A stretch of DNA of 64,000 nucleotides from Gordonia pseudamarae (GCF_025273675.1 NZ_CP045809.1:3100001-3164000); one strand, 5' to 3'; shown: positions 26,889 through 36,694, counted from the stretch's first letter. Program-made: numbers and translations. Notes: a model not told the origin generated them from the letters alone.

Positions 26889-27437
26889 TCAGTTGTCCGC
26901 GCGCAACGTGTAAGTGTGCATCACATTTCCGGCGGCCGTGGGGACGGCGTCCACCAGGGCGAGGCGGGTCGTCGGCACCGAATCGTCGAAGAGCTGCCGT
27001 CCGACGCCCGCGACCACCGGATGAGTGGTGAGGGTCAGCGTGTCCACGACGCCGCCGAGGAACAGCAACCGCACGGTGTCGATGCCGCCCGCTACCGAGA
27101 TTCCGCCATCACCTTGTGCGCGGAGCGCCTTCACATAGTCGATCGGATCACCGTCGATGGCGACACTGTTCCACGGCACTTCGCCGGTCAGTGTGCGCGA
27201 TAGGACGTGCTTGCGGACGGGGTTGATCCAGGCGCCGAACGGGTCGTCGGCGCAGGGCCAGTATTCACGCCATTCGTCCCAGAGTTTGCGGCCGATGATC
27301 ACGTCGGTGACGTCGCCGATCGCTGCGCCCATTGCCTGGCCTTCTTCGGCTCCGAAGCAGTCGAACTGCCACTGGTCGGGGCTTTCGACCACACCGTTGA
27401 TCGAGTGAAAGAGGTGGGCGCTCACTGTGCGTGCCAT
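26889..27437 (-). CDS. Dihydrofolate reductase family protein
   Basis: 182 residues. It carries the same fold signatures as its neighbour: SAHLFHSINGVVESPDQWQ at the N-terminus, DVIIGRKLWDEWREYW, GDGGISVAGGIDTVRLLFLGGVVDTLTLTTHPVVAG. It is not a duplicate of the neighbouring gene at high identity but an older paralogue. It follows the SigG-like sigma factor gene by 91 bp on the same strand, so the three may be one regulon. The substrate is unknown. Confidence 0.82.
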   Translation of the reverse strand: MARTVSAHLFHSINGVVESPDQWQFDCFGAEEGQAMGAAIGDVTDVIIGRKLWDEWREYWPCADDPFGAWINPVRKHVLSRTLTGEVPWNSVAIDGDPIDYVKALRAQGDGGISVAGGIDTVRLLFLGGVVDTLTLTTHPVVAGVGRQLFDDSVPTTRLALVDAVPTAAGNVMHTYTLRADN

Positions 27438-27528
27438 GAGAGTTCCTTGTCGTCGGGAGCGGGTCAGTTACCCGTCTCATAGATGTAGACGACGCGGCAC
27501 CGCACATCTGATCGGTGACGGGCGGGAA

Positions 27529-28512
27529 TTATTCTTCGACGACGCTCTCGGGTAGCCCGAACTGGTCGAACACCTCGATGCCCATGAAATGGGTGATGCC
27601 GGTGATCGCGTCGTCGGAGGTGTCGAGCACGTGGATCGCGAACGGTAACCAGAGCCCGGTCCCGTTGTCGTGGTAGACGGCGACAGCGGGCTGACCATTG
27701 GCGGCGGTGACGATGGTGCGTGAGTTTCGGCACACCTGGCCCGGTCCGCGCCACCACCTTTCGATGTTGTCGATGCCGTGCAGCCATAGTTCGAACGGCG
27801 GCATGGAGAAGGTGGCGTCCTCGGCGAGCAGTTCGACCAGACGGTCTACGTCGTACGCCCGGAAGGCGGCGACGTACGCGGTCAGCAGTTCCTGGTCACG
27901 GCGGCGCTGGGCCGGGTCCCGGGCACTGACCGGGCGGGTGCCGCCGGATGCGTCGGACCCGGATGCGTCGGATAACGTCTTGCGGGCGCGAGCCAAGGCC
28001 GAATTCACCGAAGCAACGGAAAATCCGAGCAGCTTCGCACTTTCTTGGGCCGACCACCCAAGCACATCCCGCAGAATAAGAACGACCCGCTGGCGTGGTG
28101 GCAGCACCTGCAGCGCGGTGATGAAAGCCAATCGGATCGACTCGCCGACGATGGTCGCATCGGCCGGGTCGGTGGTGAGCGCGGCGTCGGCGATCGGTCC
28201 CACCCAGGTGGCTTCGGGCAGGGTCGTGAGGGCCGTCGGATCGTCGGGGATGGCGCCGGGTCCCGACAGATCCATCGGCAGTGTCCGCCGCTGCGGGGCC
28301 TTGGCCATGTCCAGGCAGATGTTGGTGGCGATGCGGTACAGCCAGGTCCGCAGCGACGATTCGTCACGGAACTCATCGGCGTGCTGCCAGGCCCGAGTCA
28401 ACGTTTCCTGTACCGCGTCCTCGGCTTCGGCGTATGAGGCGAAATACCGGTAGCAGTACCCGATCAACTCCGTTCGGAACCGGTCAGCCTGCAATTCGTC
28501 AACCACCGTCAT
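27529..28512 (-). CDS. SigG/SigX5-type ECF sigma factor with SnoaL-like C-terminus
   Basis: 327 residues. Region 2 contains SYAEAEDAVQETLTRAWQHADEF and SSLRTWLYRIATNICLDMAK; region 4 contains LQVLPPRQRVVLILRDVLGWSAQESAKLLGFSVASVNSALARARKTL. A SnoaL/NTF2-like domain follows (about 210-325: YVAAFRAYDVDRLVELLAEDATFSMPPFELWLHG). This layout is that of M. tuberculosis SigG (TIGR02960), which has no classical anti-sigma factor; the C-terminal domain is thought to modulate activity. The ATG at 28512 fits the family start. The two reductase genes downstream are candidate targets. Confidence 0.9.
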   Translation of the reverse strand: MTVVDELQADRFRTELIGYCYRYFASYAEAEDAVQETLTRAWQHADEFRDESSLRTWLYRIATNICLDMAKAPQRRTLPMDLSGPGAIPDDPTALTTLPEATWVGPIADAALTTDPADATIVGESIRLAFITALQVLPPRQRVVLILRDVLGWSAQESAKLLGFSVASVNSALARARKTLSDASGSDASGGTRPVSARDPAQRRRDQELLTAYVAAFRAYDVDRLVELLAEDATFSMPPFELWLHGIDNIERWWRGPGQVCRNSRTIVTAANGQPAVAVYHDNGTGLWLPFAIHVLDTSDDAITGITHFMGIEVFDQFGLPESVVEE

Positions 28513-28738
28513 GGTTACCAGTCTTACATCCGCGCCGCAGCACCGCCCCGGGCTCGCCCGCCGATAATGGTGTCGTGCGGGTCCACGTGATCCCCGAGGC
28601 CGAAGCGACGAGCGAGCGAGGGGCACGAGGGTCCGGCGAGAAGCCATGCCCACCAGAGCAGCTCGCAACCACCTGGCTCACACTCAGCCGAACAGCGCCG
28701 TTGCCATCCGACGCCTGAGTTCTCGCGTCCCGATATAC

Positions 28739-28799
28739 GTCCCGCGTATCGGATATCGCGACAACCACTACGCGGGACACAGTTCTGAACGCGGGACAC
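28739..28799. repeat. Short repeats in the sigma factor/SNF2 gap
   Basis: ACGCGGGACAC occurs twice in direct orientation (28770-28780 and 28789-28799) and its complement GTCCCGCGT once (28739-28747). The surrounding gap 28513-28816 shows no gene. It may be a regulator site or an intergenic repeat. Confidence 0.45.
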
Positions 28800-28816
28800 G
28801 AATCCTGCAGCCGACG

Positions 28817-31800
28817 TCAGCCGATCATGTCCCGGATGTCGTTGGCGCTGATCGTGGTCCCGAACAGTTCACCGTCGTCGACAACCGCGTCGAACAGGGC
28901 TCGTTTGCGTTCCTGCAGGGCCACTACCCGTTCTTCGATGGTGTCGGCCGACACCATCCGGTAGACGGTGACCGGGCGTTGCTGCCCGAGGCGATGTGCC
29001 CGGTCAACGGCCTGCGCCTCGGCGGCCGGATTCCACCACGGATCGCAGACGAAGCAGTAGTCGGCCTCGGTGAGGTTGAGTCCGAAACCGCCGGCCTTGA
29101 GGCTGATCAGGAACACCTGCGTCCGGCCGCCGGTGAACCGTGCCACGGCGTCGGCGCGCTGAGCGGCGTTCATCGACCCGTCGAGGTAGCTGTAGGCGAT
29201 GCCCACCTTGTCCAGGTGCGTGGTGAGGATGTGCAAGAACCGGGTGAACTGACTGAAGACGAGTGCGGTGTGTCCCTCGGCGATCAGTTCGGGCAATTGT
29301 TCGGTGAGATATTCGACCTTCGCCGATGAAACACCGTGGTGGGTGTCGTCGACGAGCATGGCGTGCAGGCTGAGCTGGCGCAGCACGCTGAGCGAACGGA
29401 ACACCTGGAACCGGTTTTTCTCCCAGTCACCGAGCAGCCCGAGGACTTTCTGCCGCTCCCGGGCGAGCCGGGTGTCGTAGATCTTGCGGTGCCGAGCCGA
29501 CAGCTCCAGAGTCAGCACCTGCTCCTGCTTGGGCGGCAGGTCGATGGCCACCTGATCCTTGGTGCGACGCAACATGACCGGCTTGATCCGTCGGCGTAAC
29601 ACTCCCAATCGCTCAGGTGCCGAATGCGATTCGATGGGTTTGCGGAAGTAGTCCGTGAAAGCGGTCGGTGACGGGAACAGCCCGGGGGCCGTCACCGACA
29701 GCAGCGACCACAGTTCCATCAGGTTGTTCTCCATCGGAGTGCCGGTGATGGCGAGTTTGAAGCCGGCGTCGATGCGCCGAGCACACTGATGCGTTTTTCC
29801 GGCATGGTTCTTGATGAATTGAGCTTCGTCGAATATCGCTCCGCTCCAGTGGAATTCGTTGATCTCATCGAACATCAGCCGCAGGAGCGTGTACGAGGTG
29901 ACCACCAGGTTCGCACCGGTGGCCTGGTCGGCGAAACTCAGCCCGGTCTTGGCCTCGGTGCCCGTCACCGCGACCGTCCGCAGGTCCGGAACGAATTTGC
30001 GACATTCGGCCGCCCAGTTGGCCACCACGCTGGTGGGGGCGATCACCAGGAAGCTCGCATCGGCGTCCTCGGCCACGGCACGGGCTATGAGCGCGAGGGT
30101 CTGCACGGTCTTGCCCAAACCCATGTCGTCGGCGAGGATGCCGCCGAGTCCGTTGTCCCACAGGAAATTCAACCAGTCGAACCCGGCTTGTTGGTAGTCG
30201 CGGAGCTGCGCGCACAGTTCAGTGGGTGGGTCGACCGGGTGCGGCGGCACGGCGTCGGCGAGCATGGCCATCCGTTTGTGCCACCGGGCGAGTTGTTCGT
30301 CGACCACGCCTAGCGCGAGCAGTTCCTCCCAGAATGTCGCGTTCAGGCTGGCGGTGTGCACTTTGCCCGATTCGATCTCGCCGAGTGCTCGCGCCTCGGC
30401 GAGCAATTCGGACAGCTTCATCAGTTCGGGGGTGTCGAGCGGGAAGTACACGCCGTCACCGACGAGCATGTGCGTCGCGCCCGACACGATCTCGCGGATG
30501 ATGTCGGCGACCGGCACCGGCACAGGTCCGACGGTCACCGTGATCCCGAGACCGAACCAGTCATTGCCGAGATTCCCGTCATCGCCCGATTCGCCGGCGT
30601 CGGCGAAGAATTCGATGCTGGGCGGGGTCGGTGCCGCCCGATAATCGACACCGAGCCGATTGTCGACGACGATGTCGGGATGCGCCTCGAGTTCGGGCAG
30701 CGCCTCCACGCACAGCACCGCCGCCTCGACCTCCGACAACGACACCGGCAATCGCAGACTTTCGATGTCGGCATCGGTGATCACGTCGGCGAGTGGTCGG
30801 CCGCTGCGCAGCAGGCCCAGTTCCCCCACGATCAGCGCGGAGTGCTCGCGATGCTGCCGACGCTGCCAGTGCGCCGTCGCATCGGCTACCCAGCCGCGGC
30901 ACACCCACGCCGTCGCCGACAGTTCGGGCCGGACCGACTGCCACAGTGCGTCTTCCTCGGCCTGATCCCGGTATCCCGTGCCGACTCGCTCCGCGGGATC
31001 GAACAGGTGCGTGGTGTCGTTGACCCGGTAGCCGGTGCTCCACGACAGTCGCGCACCGCCGGCCGACTCCGCCGTCAATGTCAGCGTCACGAACGGACCC
31101 TCGATTCGCGGTGGCGCGAACAGCTCGGCGTCGCGCACCTCGATGCTGCGCACGTGGGACAGTCGAGGCAGCACCTGCGCGGCGAATTCGGGCAGGTCTT
31201 CCTGTGGGATCAACACCTGTGCGTCGGAGCGGACGGCGTCGAGTTCGGCGGGGCTGGGCACCGGATCGAATCCGGCGAGGACGAGGGTGCCGCCGTCCAC
31301 GGTCCACAGCCCATGCGACCGGCGGGCGTCGGGGCCGAGATAGCCACCGACGTCGCCGGGTGAAAGTTGTTGTTCCGCTCCGCCGCTCGACGGCGGATCG
31401 ATCTCGAATGCCGCGGTGAGCCGAGCACCCGATTCGTGGGCGGCCAGGGTGTACCGCAGTCGTCCCGTGGCCAGACGCACGGCGTTCGCCGTGAGCCCGC
31501 CGTCGACGGTCAGCGACACGCCGGCCTCCACCACGGCGTCCAGCAGAGGCCATATCGTGGCGGGTGCACCGGTCAGCCGAAGTGTGTCGATGGCACCGTG
31601 ACTGTAGGCGTTGCCGACGAACTCGCGGTACAACGCCGACATCGCGGCCTTCTGGGCGGGCGCGAAGTCCCGGTTATAGGCATCGAGGACGTTGCTCCAC
31701 GACGCACCGGTCTTGATCCACCGCCCTCGTTTACCCATGGTCATCGGCGCCATCGTCAACGTCGGAGCGGTGTCTCCCGACATGCGGGTGGCGTACCGCG

Positions 31801-32227
31801 GCGCGGCAGTCATCCCTATGTGCAACGCCAGCGGCCGGGTCTCGGGCACGGCCGGTGAGCCCGGCGAAGCGTCGTCGAGCACCGCCGACAGCATCGTCCG
31901 CCAGGACACCTCGGGTACCGATGTACGCACCCCGGCTCGGCCCGCCACCAGCAGGAGCGCCACCGCGTGTTTGCAGTTCAGCCCGACAGGACACGAACAC
32001 ATCGCCATCCGCACCGTCCGCGACGACGGCGCCCCGGTGAACGCGACAGTCACCTGATAGATCTCCCGACCCGAGCCGCGGCACCGGCCGGTCAGCTCAC
32101 CGCGCGCGTTCCAGCCGTAGTCGATGATCATGTCGGTGTTGGAATACCGGGTGCCCTTGCTCATCGCTCCGCTGCCGAACTTCCGCAGCAGTTCGCTAGG
32201 AACGATGGATACCTGCTGCCCGCTCAC
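28817..32227 (-). CDS. helZ: SWIM zinc finger SNF2/Rad54-type helicase
   Basis: About 1136 residues. A SWIM zinc finger (MAMCSCPVGLNCKHAVALLL, near residue 84) precedes a long beta-rich region, then the SNF2 motor: LADDMGLGKTVQTLALI (Walker A, near 700), FDEAQFIKN (motif II, near 800), AITGTPMENNLMELWSLL (III), VFSQFTRFLHIL, and DRAHRLGQQRPVTVYRM (VI, near 1075). It is expected to move along double-stranded DNA; the precise role is unknown. M. tuberculosis HelZ (Rv2101), also beside rnpB as I recall, is the likely equivalent. GTG at 32227, ATG at 32254 and the internal ATG at MSKGTRYSN are possible starts; longer starts would enter rnpB. Confidence 0.9.
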   Translation of the reverse strand: MSGQQVSIVPSELLRKFGSGAMSKGTRYSNTDMIIDYGWNARGELTGRCRGSGREIYQVTVAFTGAPSSRTVRMAMCSCPVGLNCKHAVALLLVAGRAGVRTSVPEVSWRTMLSAVLDDASPGSPAVPETRPLALHIGMTAAPRYATRMSGDTAPTLTMAPMTMGKRGRWIKTGASWSNVLDAYNRDFAPAQKAAMSALYREFVGNAYSHGAIDTLRLTGAPATIWPLLDAVVEAGVSLTVDGGLTANAVRLATGRLRYTLAAHESGARLTAAFEIDPPSSGGAEQQLSPGDVGGYLGPDARRSHGLWTVDGGTLVLAGFDPVPSPAELDAVRSDAQVLIPQEDLPEFAAQVLPRLSHVRSIEVRDAELFAPPRIEGPFVTLTLTAESAGGARLSWSTGYRVNDTTHLFDPAERVGTGYRDQAEEDALWQSVRPELSATAWVCRGWVADATAHWQRRQHREHSALIVGELGLLRSGRPLADVITDADIESLRLPVSLSEVEAAVLCVEALPELEAHPDIVVDNRLGVDYRAAPTPPSIEFFADAGESGDDGNLGNDWFGLGITVTVGPVPVPVADIIREIVSGATHMLVGDGVYFPLDTPELMKLSELLAEARALGEIESGKVHTASLNATFWEELLALGVVDEQLARWHKRMAMLADAVPPHPVDPPTELCAQLRDYQQAGFDWLNFLWDNGLGGILADDMGLGKTVQTLALIARAVAEDADASFLVIAPTSVVANWAAECRKFVPDLRTVAVTGTEAKTGLSFADQATGANLVVTSYTLLRLMFDEINEFHWSGAIFDEAQFIKNHAGKTHQCARRIDAGFKLAITGTPMENNLMELWSLLSVTAPGLFPSPTAFTDYFRKPIESHSAPERLGVLRRRIKPVMLRRTKDQVAIDLPPKQEQVLTLELSARHRKIYDTRLARERQKVLGLLGDWEKNRFQVFRSLSVLRQLSLHAMLVDDTHHGVSSAKVEYLTEQLPELIAEGHTALVFSQFTRFLHILTTHLDKVGIAYSYLDGSMNAAQRADAVARFTGGRTQVFLISLKAGGFGLNLTEADYCFVCDPWWNPAAEAQAVDRAHRLGQQRPVTVYRMVSADTIEERVVALQERKRALFDAVVDDGELFGTTISANDIRDMIG

Positions 32228-32319
32228 GTCACCGGACGGGTCAGCGCAACGCATTCGGCGGCGACGACAGCGAATCCAGACATTGCCCCACCCTACCGGG
32301 TGCGGCGGGCGGCGCCAGA

Positions 32320-32738
<419 letters not shown>

Positions 32739-32787
32739 CCTGCAAGGATAGACCACCGCGACGGGCCGCCGGAGACCGGAGCACGCC

Positions 32788-33441
32788 CTAGAGGTGGCTC
32801 GTGTCGTTGACGAGTCGCACCACCGAACCACCGTCCGGGTAGAACTCGACGATCGATACCGATGCCAGATCCAGATGGATGCTGTAAAGCACCTCGGGCC
32901 CGGCTCGCAAGGCATCCCGCAGCAGTGTCTTGATCGGCGTCACGTGCGAGACGACAAGCACTGTCCGGCCCGGAAACCTTTGCAGCAGGGACTGTTTGAC
33001 GTCCCCGATCCGCCCGGCCACGGCGGCGAAGCTCTCCCCGCCCGGCGGCGGCAGCGTCACATCGCCCAGCCATTCGCGGTGCACCTGCGGGTCGCGCCCG
33101 GCGGCCTCGAGAAAAGTCAGCCCCTCCCACTCACCGAAGTCGGTTTCGGTGAGGCCGTCGACAACCTCCACATCGAGCCCGTTGACGTCGGCGACGGCGC
33201 GAGCCGTGGCGGTCGCCCGCGCCAACGGCGACGACACGATGGCCGAGATGGAACTGTCGGCACCGAGCCGCCGACCCGCCGCGGCTGCCTGCGCGCGGCC
33301 CAGCTCGGTCAGTTCGGGGTTGCCGCGACCGGAATAGCGCCGCTCCACCGACAGCGGAGTCTGCCCGTGCCGCAACAGCACCAGACGTGTCGGCTCCTGC
33401 CGCTGCCCCTGCCAGGTCGGCGTCGACTTCGGCCCGGCCAT
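32788..33441 (-). CDS. Histidine phosphatase family protein
   Basis: 217 residues. The catalytic LVLLRHGQT (His25 or so is phosphorylated), ARATATARAVA, LTETDFGEWEG and VVSHVTPIKTLL with the second histidine define a phosphoglycerate-mutase-type phosphatase, possibly an alpha-ribazole phosphatase given cobC and cobD nearby. In M. tuberculosis the equivalent Rv2228c is fused to an N-terminal RNase HI domain as I recall; here the start codon abuts the stop of the zinc-ribbon gene, leaving no room for it. It is last in a minus-strand operon from cobC. Confidence 0.88.
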   Translation of the reverse strand: MAGPKSTPTWQGQRQEPTRLVLLRHGQTPLSVERRYSGRGNPELTELGRAQAAAAGRRLGADSSISAIVSSPLARATATARAVADVNGLDVEVVDGLTETDFGEWEGLTFLEAAGRDPQVHREWLGDVTLPPPGGESFAAVAGRIGDVKQSLLQRFPGRTVLVVSHVTPIKTLLRDALRAGPEVLYSIHLDLASVSIVEFYPDGGSVVRLVNDTSHL

Positions 33442-34179
33442 CTACAGCCCCGACTCGGGTGTGCGCACCAAGACCGCGCCGCACTCGTCACACCGCACCA
33501 CCTCGTCGTCGGCGGCCGCGCTGATCTGCCCGATGAGACCACGGTCGAGTTCCATGCCGCAGCCCCCGCACCGGCGGGCCCGCAGCAACGCCGCACCGGC
33601 CCGGCCCTGCGCGCGCTGCCGGTCGTACACGGCCAGCAGAGCCTCGTCGACGAGCGCCACCACCTCGGCGCGGCGTTGTGCCTTCACCTCACGTTCGCCG
33701 TCGAGCCCGGCCAGAGCCGCGTCGCGGCGGCCGGTGGCCTCGGCGACCTTGGCCTCGATGTCGAGGACCGTGGCCTGCGCACGTTCGGCCTCGGCGCCGA
33801 GGGCCTCCTGCTGTTCCATCACCGCCAGCAGTTCGTCCTCCAGCACCGACCGCCGCCGGCCCAGGCCGGCGAGTTCGTGCTGCAGTTCGGTGAGCGCCTT
33901 GGGTGCCAGCTTTCCCGATTGCAGCAGGGCCGTGTCCTTCGCCTCGCGCGCGCTCATCCCGGTGACCTCGGAATCGATGCGCCGGTACTCGCGGTCCAGG
34001 TCCTCTGCGGCGATCTCGGCGCGGACGAGGTCGCCGCGCGCGGCGTCGCGCTGTTCGGCCAGTACGGCGAGCTCGGCCTCCTCGGGCAGCGTCCGCGCGC
34101 GGTGTGCGATGCGAGCCAGCTCAGCATCAAGATCAGCCAGATCGAGGAGCTGCCTTTGTGCGCCGGAACCAGCCTTCAT
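33442..34179 (-). CDS. Coiled-coil C4-type zinc ribbon protein
   Basis: 245 residues. Residues about 10-180 form a long charged coiled coil (QRQLLDLADLDAELARIAHR onward), and the C-terminus has two CxxC pairs, RRCGGCGMEL and VRCDECGAVLV, that form a zinc ribbon. The M. tuberculosis counterpart is Rv2229c. Proteins of this architecture are thought to act on RNA or translation, but no reaction is known. The phosphatase gene begins at the next base and the Nif3-like gene ends 93 bp upstream. Confidence 0.88.
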   Translation of the reverse strand: MKAGSGAQRQLLDLADLDAELARIAHRARTLPEEAELAVLAEQRDAARGDLVRAEIAAEDLDREYRRIDSEVTGMSAREAKDTALLQSGKLAPKALTELQHELAGLGRRRSVLEDELLAVMEQQEALGAEAERAQATVLDIEAKVAEATGRRDAALAGLDGEREVKAQRRAEVVALVDEALLAVYDRQRAQGRAGAALLRARRCGGCGMELDRGLIGQISAAADDEVVRCDECGAVLVRTPESGL

Positions 34180-34272
34180 CGGGGCCTGCTTTCTTGTCGG
34201 AAGTCAACGGTCAACTGATCGATTGTGTCACCTGCCGTTCACCGGGCACATCGCGCGCCCGGTCCACCGCGA

Positions 34273-35409
34273 TCACAGCCCGGGGCCGCAGTACATCCCG
34301 AACGGATCGGTGGGTTCGGGGTACACCTGCGCAACGATCCCCGCGCGCCCACGCAACAGGTCGGCGGCACCCCGGCACCACGGGAACTCGGTCGCCCAGT
34401 GCCCGGCGTCGACGAGCACCGGCCCGCCGGCACGGATGGCCTCGTCGGCCGGGTGATGACGCAGATCGCCCGTCAGATACAGGTCGACGCCGGCGGCGGC
34501 AGCCGCACCGAGCAGTGAGTCGCCGGCGCCGCCGCACACCGCGACGGCCTCGATCACGGTCGCCGGATCACCGGCGGCACGCACTCCCCACGGCCCGCGC
34601 AGCTCTCGTTGGGCCAGCGCCACGAACTCGGCGGCCGTCACCGGTCCGGGTAGCCGCCCGATGCGTCCCAGACCCAGTTCGCTGTCGACCTCGGCGAGTT
34701 CGAGGATGTCGAAGGCCGGTTCCTCGTACGGGTGCGCGGCGCGCAGCGCGGCGAGCACCCGGTTGCGCAGCCCCCGCTCGGCGACCATCTCCACGCGCGC
34801 CTCGTCGACGCGTTCGCGTCTCCCGATGACCCCGATCGCCGGGTTGGCCGCCGCCTGCGGCTCGAACTGGCCGATGCCGGTCACCGACCACGAACAGTCC
34901 CGGTACTCACCGATCGCACCGGCACCGGCGGCGAACATCGCCTCGCTCACCTGGTCGCTGCTGCCTTCGGGAACCATCACCACCCATTTGTCCATCGGGC
35001 GGGCCGGCAGCGGCCGCAAAGGCACGGTGTCGAGCAGGCCGAACCGGGCGGCGAGCGCGTCGGACACCCCTGGGCGGGCGCTGTCGGCGTTGGTGTGGGC
35101 GGTGAACAGCGCGATCCCGGCCCGTACGAGCCGGTGGATGACGCGGCCCTTCGGGGTGTCGGCGGCCACCGAGTCGACGCCGCGCAGCAGCAGCGGATGA
35201 TGAGCGAGAATCAGGTCCGCCCCGGACGCGACGGCCGCGTCGACGACCCGATCGGTGACATCGACGCAGACCAGTGCCCGCGTCACCGATTCCGCGGGGT
35301 CTCCGCACACCAGTCCCACCGAGTCCCAGGATTCGGCGAGCCGGCGCGGATAGGCCTCGTCGAGGACGCCGATGACGTCGGCGAGCGTCCGGACCGTGTT
35401 CTCACTCAT
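34273..35409 (-). CDS. Nif3-like dinuclear metal centre protein
   Basis: 378 residues. The Nif3/YbgI fold binds two metals through motifs visible here: SGADLILAHHPLLLRG (His-His), AHTNADSARPGVSDALAARFGL near residue 105 and GDLRHHPADEAIRAGGPVLVDAGHWATE at the C-terminus. A central insertion (about 140-245, with YEEPAFDILELAE) is the CutA-like domain typical of actinobacterial and Bacillus forms. Proposed roles include GTP cyclohydrolase-like hydrolysis, but none is settled. The gene lies between cobC and the zinc-ribbon gene on the same strand. Confidence 0.9.
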   Translation of the reverse strand: MSENTVRTLADVIGVLDEAYPRRLAESWDSVGLVCGDPAESVTRALVCVDVTDRVVDAAVASGADLILAHHPLLLRGVDSVAADTPKGRVIHRLVRAGIALFTAHTNADSARPGVSDALAARFGLLDTVPLRPLPARPMDKWVVMVPEGSSDQVSEAMFAAGAGAIGEYRDCSWSVTGIGQFEPQAAANPAIGVIGRRERVDEARVEMVAERGLRNRVLAALRAAHPYEEPAFDILELAEVDSELGLGRIGRLPGPVTAAEFVALAQRELRGPWGVRAAGDPATVIEAVAVCGGAGDSLLGAAAAAGVDLYLTGDLRHHPADEAIRAGGPVLVDAGHWATEFPWCRGAADLLRGRAGIVAQVYPEPTDPFGMYCGPGL

Positions 35410-35465
35410 GGTTCCTCACCCTGTCACCGACCCGGATGGTTCACAACGTCACCCGCCAGACAACC

Positions 35466-36614
35466 TCACCCACCGGCCCGCAGCGACTCGATCAGCCGGG
35501 CGGTCGTCGGCCGGTCGCGGACCGCCAATCGCAGGAACCCCGGCCCCAGGCCGACGAAGTTGGCGGCACTGCGCACCGCGATCCCCTGCTCGAACAGCCG
35601 CCGCTTCACCCCCAGCCCGTCGTCGACCTCGATCAGCACGAACGACGCCTCGGGTGTGGTGGCGGGCTCGATACCGAGCTCACGCAGACCCGCGATCAGA
35701 TCGGAGCGCTGCTCGGCGACCTCCGCGGCCACCTTCCGGCAGTACCGCTCACCTCGCGGGCCGACGCATTCGGCGAGCGCGACCAGCGACAGTGTGCCCA
35801 GTGCCCACGGACGCCGCCCCATCGACAGCCGGTCGATGATCGCGGGGTCGGCCAGCAGATACCCCGCGCGCAGACCGGCCAGGCCGAACGTCTTGGTGAT
35901 GCTGCGCAGCACGATCACATCCGGCCATCGCCGCGAGGCAACCGACTGCGGCTCCCGCTCCCCCGACACCGGGTCGAGGGTGAGGTCGGCGAACGCCTCG
36001 TCGACGACGACCAGCCGCCCCGGTGCCCGCAGGGCCTCGATGACGTCGGCCGGATGCAGCACCGACGTCGGGTTGGTCGGATTGCCGATCACCACCAGGT
36101 CGGCGTCGGCGGGAATCAGCCGGGCGATACCGTCGGCGTCGAGTCGCCATGGACGGTCGAGTACCACCTGGGTGATCGGGATTCCGGCGGACCGCAAGGC
36201 GAGTTCCGGTTCGGTGAACGACGGCTGGATGAGCGCGGCATGGCGCGCCCCCAGCCTCGGCAGCAATTCGAAACCCTCGGCCGCACCCGAGAGCAGCAGG
36301 ATCTCGCCGGGGGTCCGGCGGTGCGCCCGTGCGACGGCGTCGACGGCACGCGCGTCGTCACCGGCGGTCGGATACCGCGCCAGGTCGGGCAGGCGCGCGG
36401 TGAGGGCGTCCAGAACGAACCGCGGCGGCCCCGGCCGGACGTTCACCGCGAAGTCGGTCAGCCCCGCCTCACTGTCGCTGTCGCCGTGCCGGTCGAGCGC
36501 GAACAGTTCCCCGTTCATCGACCGTCCGTTCATCGACCGTCCGTTCATCGACCGTGCCCCGCCGTTTTCCACCGGTGCGGCCGTGTGGCCGGCGGCCGGA
36601 AGCGGCGGTGCCAT
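35466..36614 (-). CDS. cobC: CobC-like aminotransferase/threonine-phosphate decarboxylase
   Basis: About 382 residues. A class I/II PLP enzyme: FAVNVRPGPPRFVLDAL, GNPTNPTSVLHPADVI, VVDEAFADLT and the PLP lysine in RSITKTFGLAGLRAGYLLAD. CobC-type enzymes make the aminopropanol arm of cobalamin from threonine phosphate; cobD at 40158 acts next. Near the N-terminus the pentapeptide RSMNG occurs three times in tandem, encoded by a 15-bp repeat, and each copy offers an ATG. The ATG at 36614 is the longest sensible start; starts within the repeat (MNGELFALDRHG) match homologues better. Confidence 0.85.
   Translation of the reverse strand: MAPPLPAAGHTAAPVENGGARSMNGRSMNGRSMNGELFALDRHGDSDSEAGLTDFAVNVRPGPPRFVLDALTARLPDLARYPTAGDDARAVDAVARAHRRTPGEILLLSGAAEGFELLPRLGARHAALIQPSFTEPELALRSAGIPITQVVLDRPWRLDADGIARLIPADADLVVIGNPTNPTSVLHPADVIEALRAPGRLVVVDEAFADLTLDPVSGEREPQSVASRRWPDVIVLRSITKTFGLAGLRAGYLLADPAIIDRLSMGRRPWALGTLSLVALAECVGPRGERYCRKVAAEVAEQRSDLIAGLRELGIEPATTPEASFVLIEVDDGLGVKRRLFEQGIAVRSAANFVGLGPGFLRLAVRDRPTTARLIESLRAGG
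36511..36555. repeat. Three 15-bp tandem repeats at the cobC N-terminus
   Basis: CCGTTCATCGACCGT occurs three times head to tail without change, encoding RSMNG on the minus strand. Each unit contains a possible ATG start and copy-number change would keep the frame. Confidence 0.9.
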
Positions 36615-36694
36615 ACCATACCGTATCCACAGAGATGTCCTGATTCGGTGCCCTCGATGTGCCTGAGCCGTTCCACACGTGCACGATAGAGGGC

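Noticed and set aside
36659..36694. Longer start for the HAD/PtkA-like gene
   Set aside because: The extra 12 residues have no similarity to the family, and the GTG at 36695 has a purine-rich site upstream.
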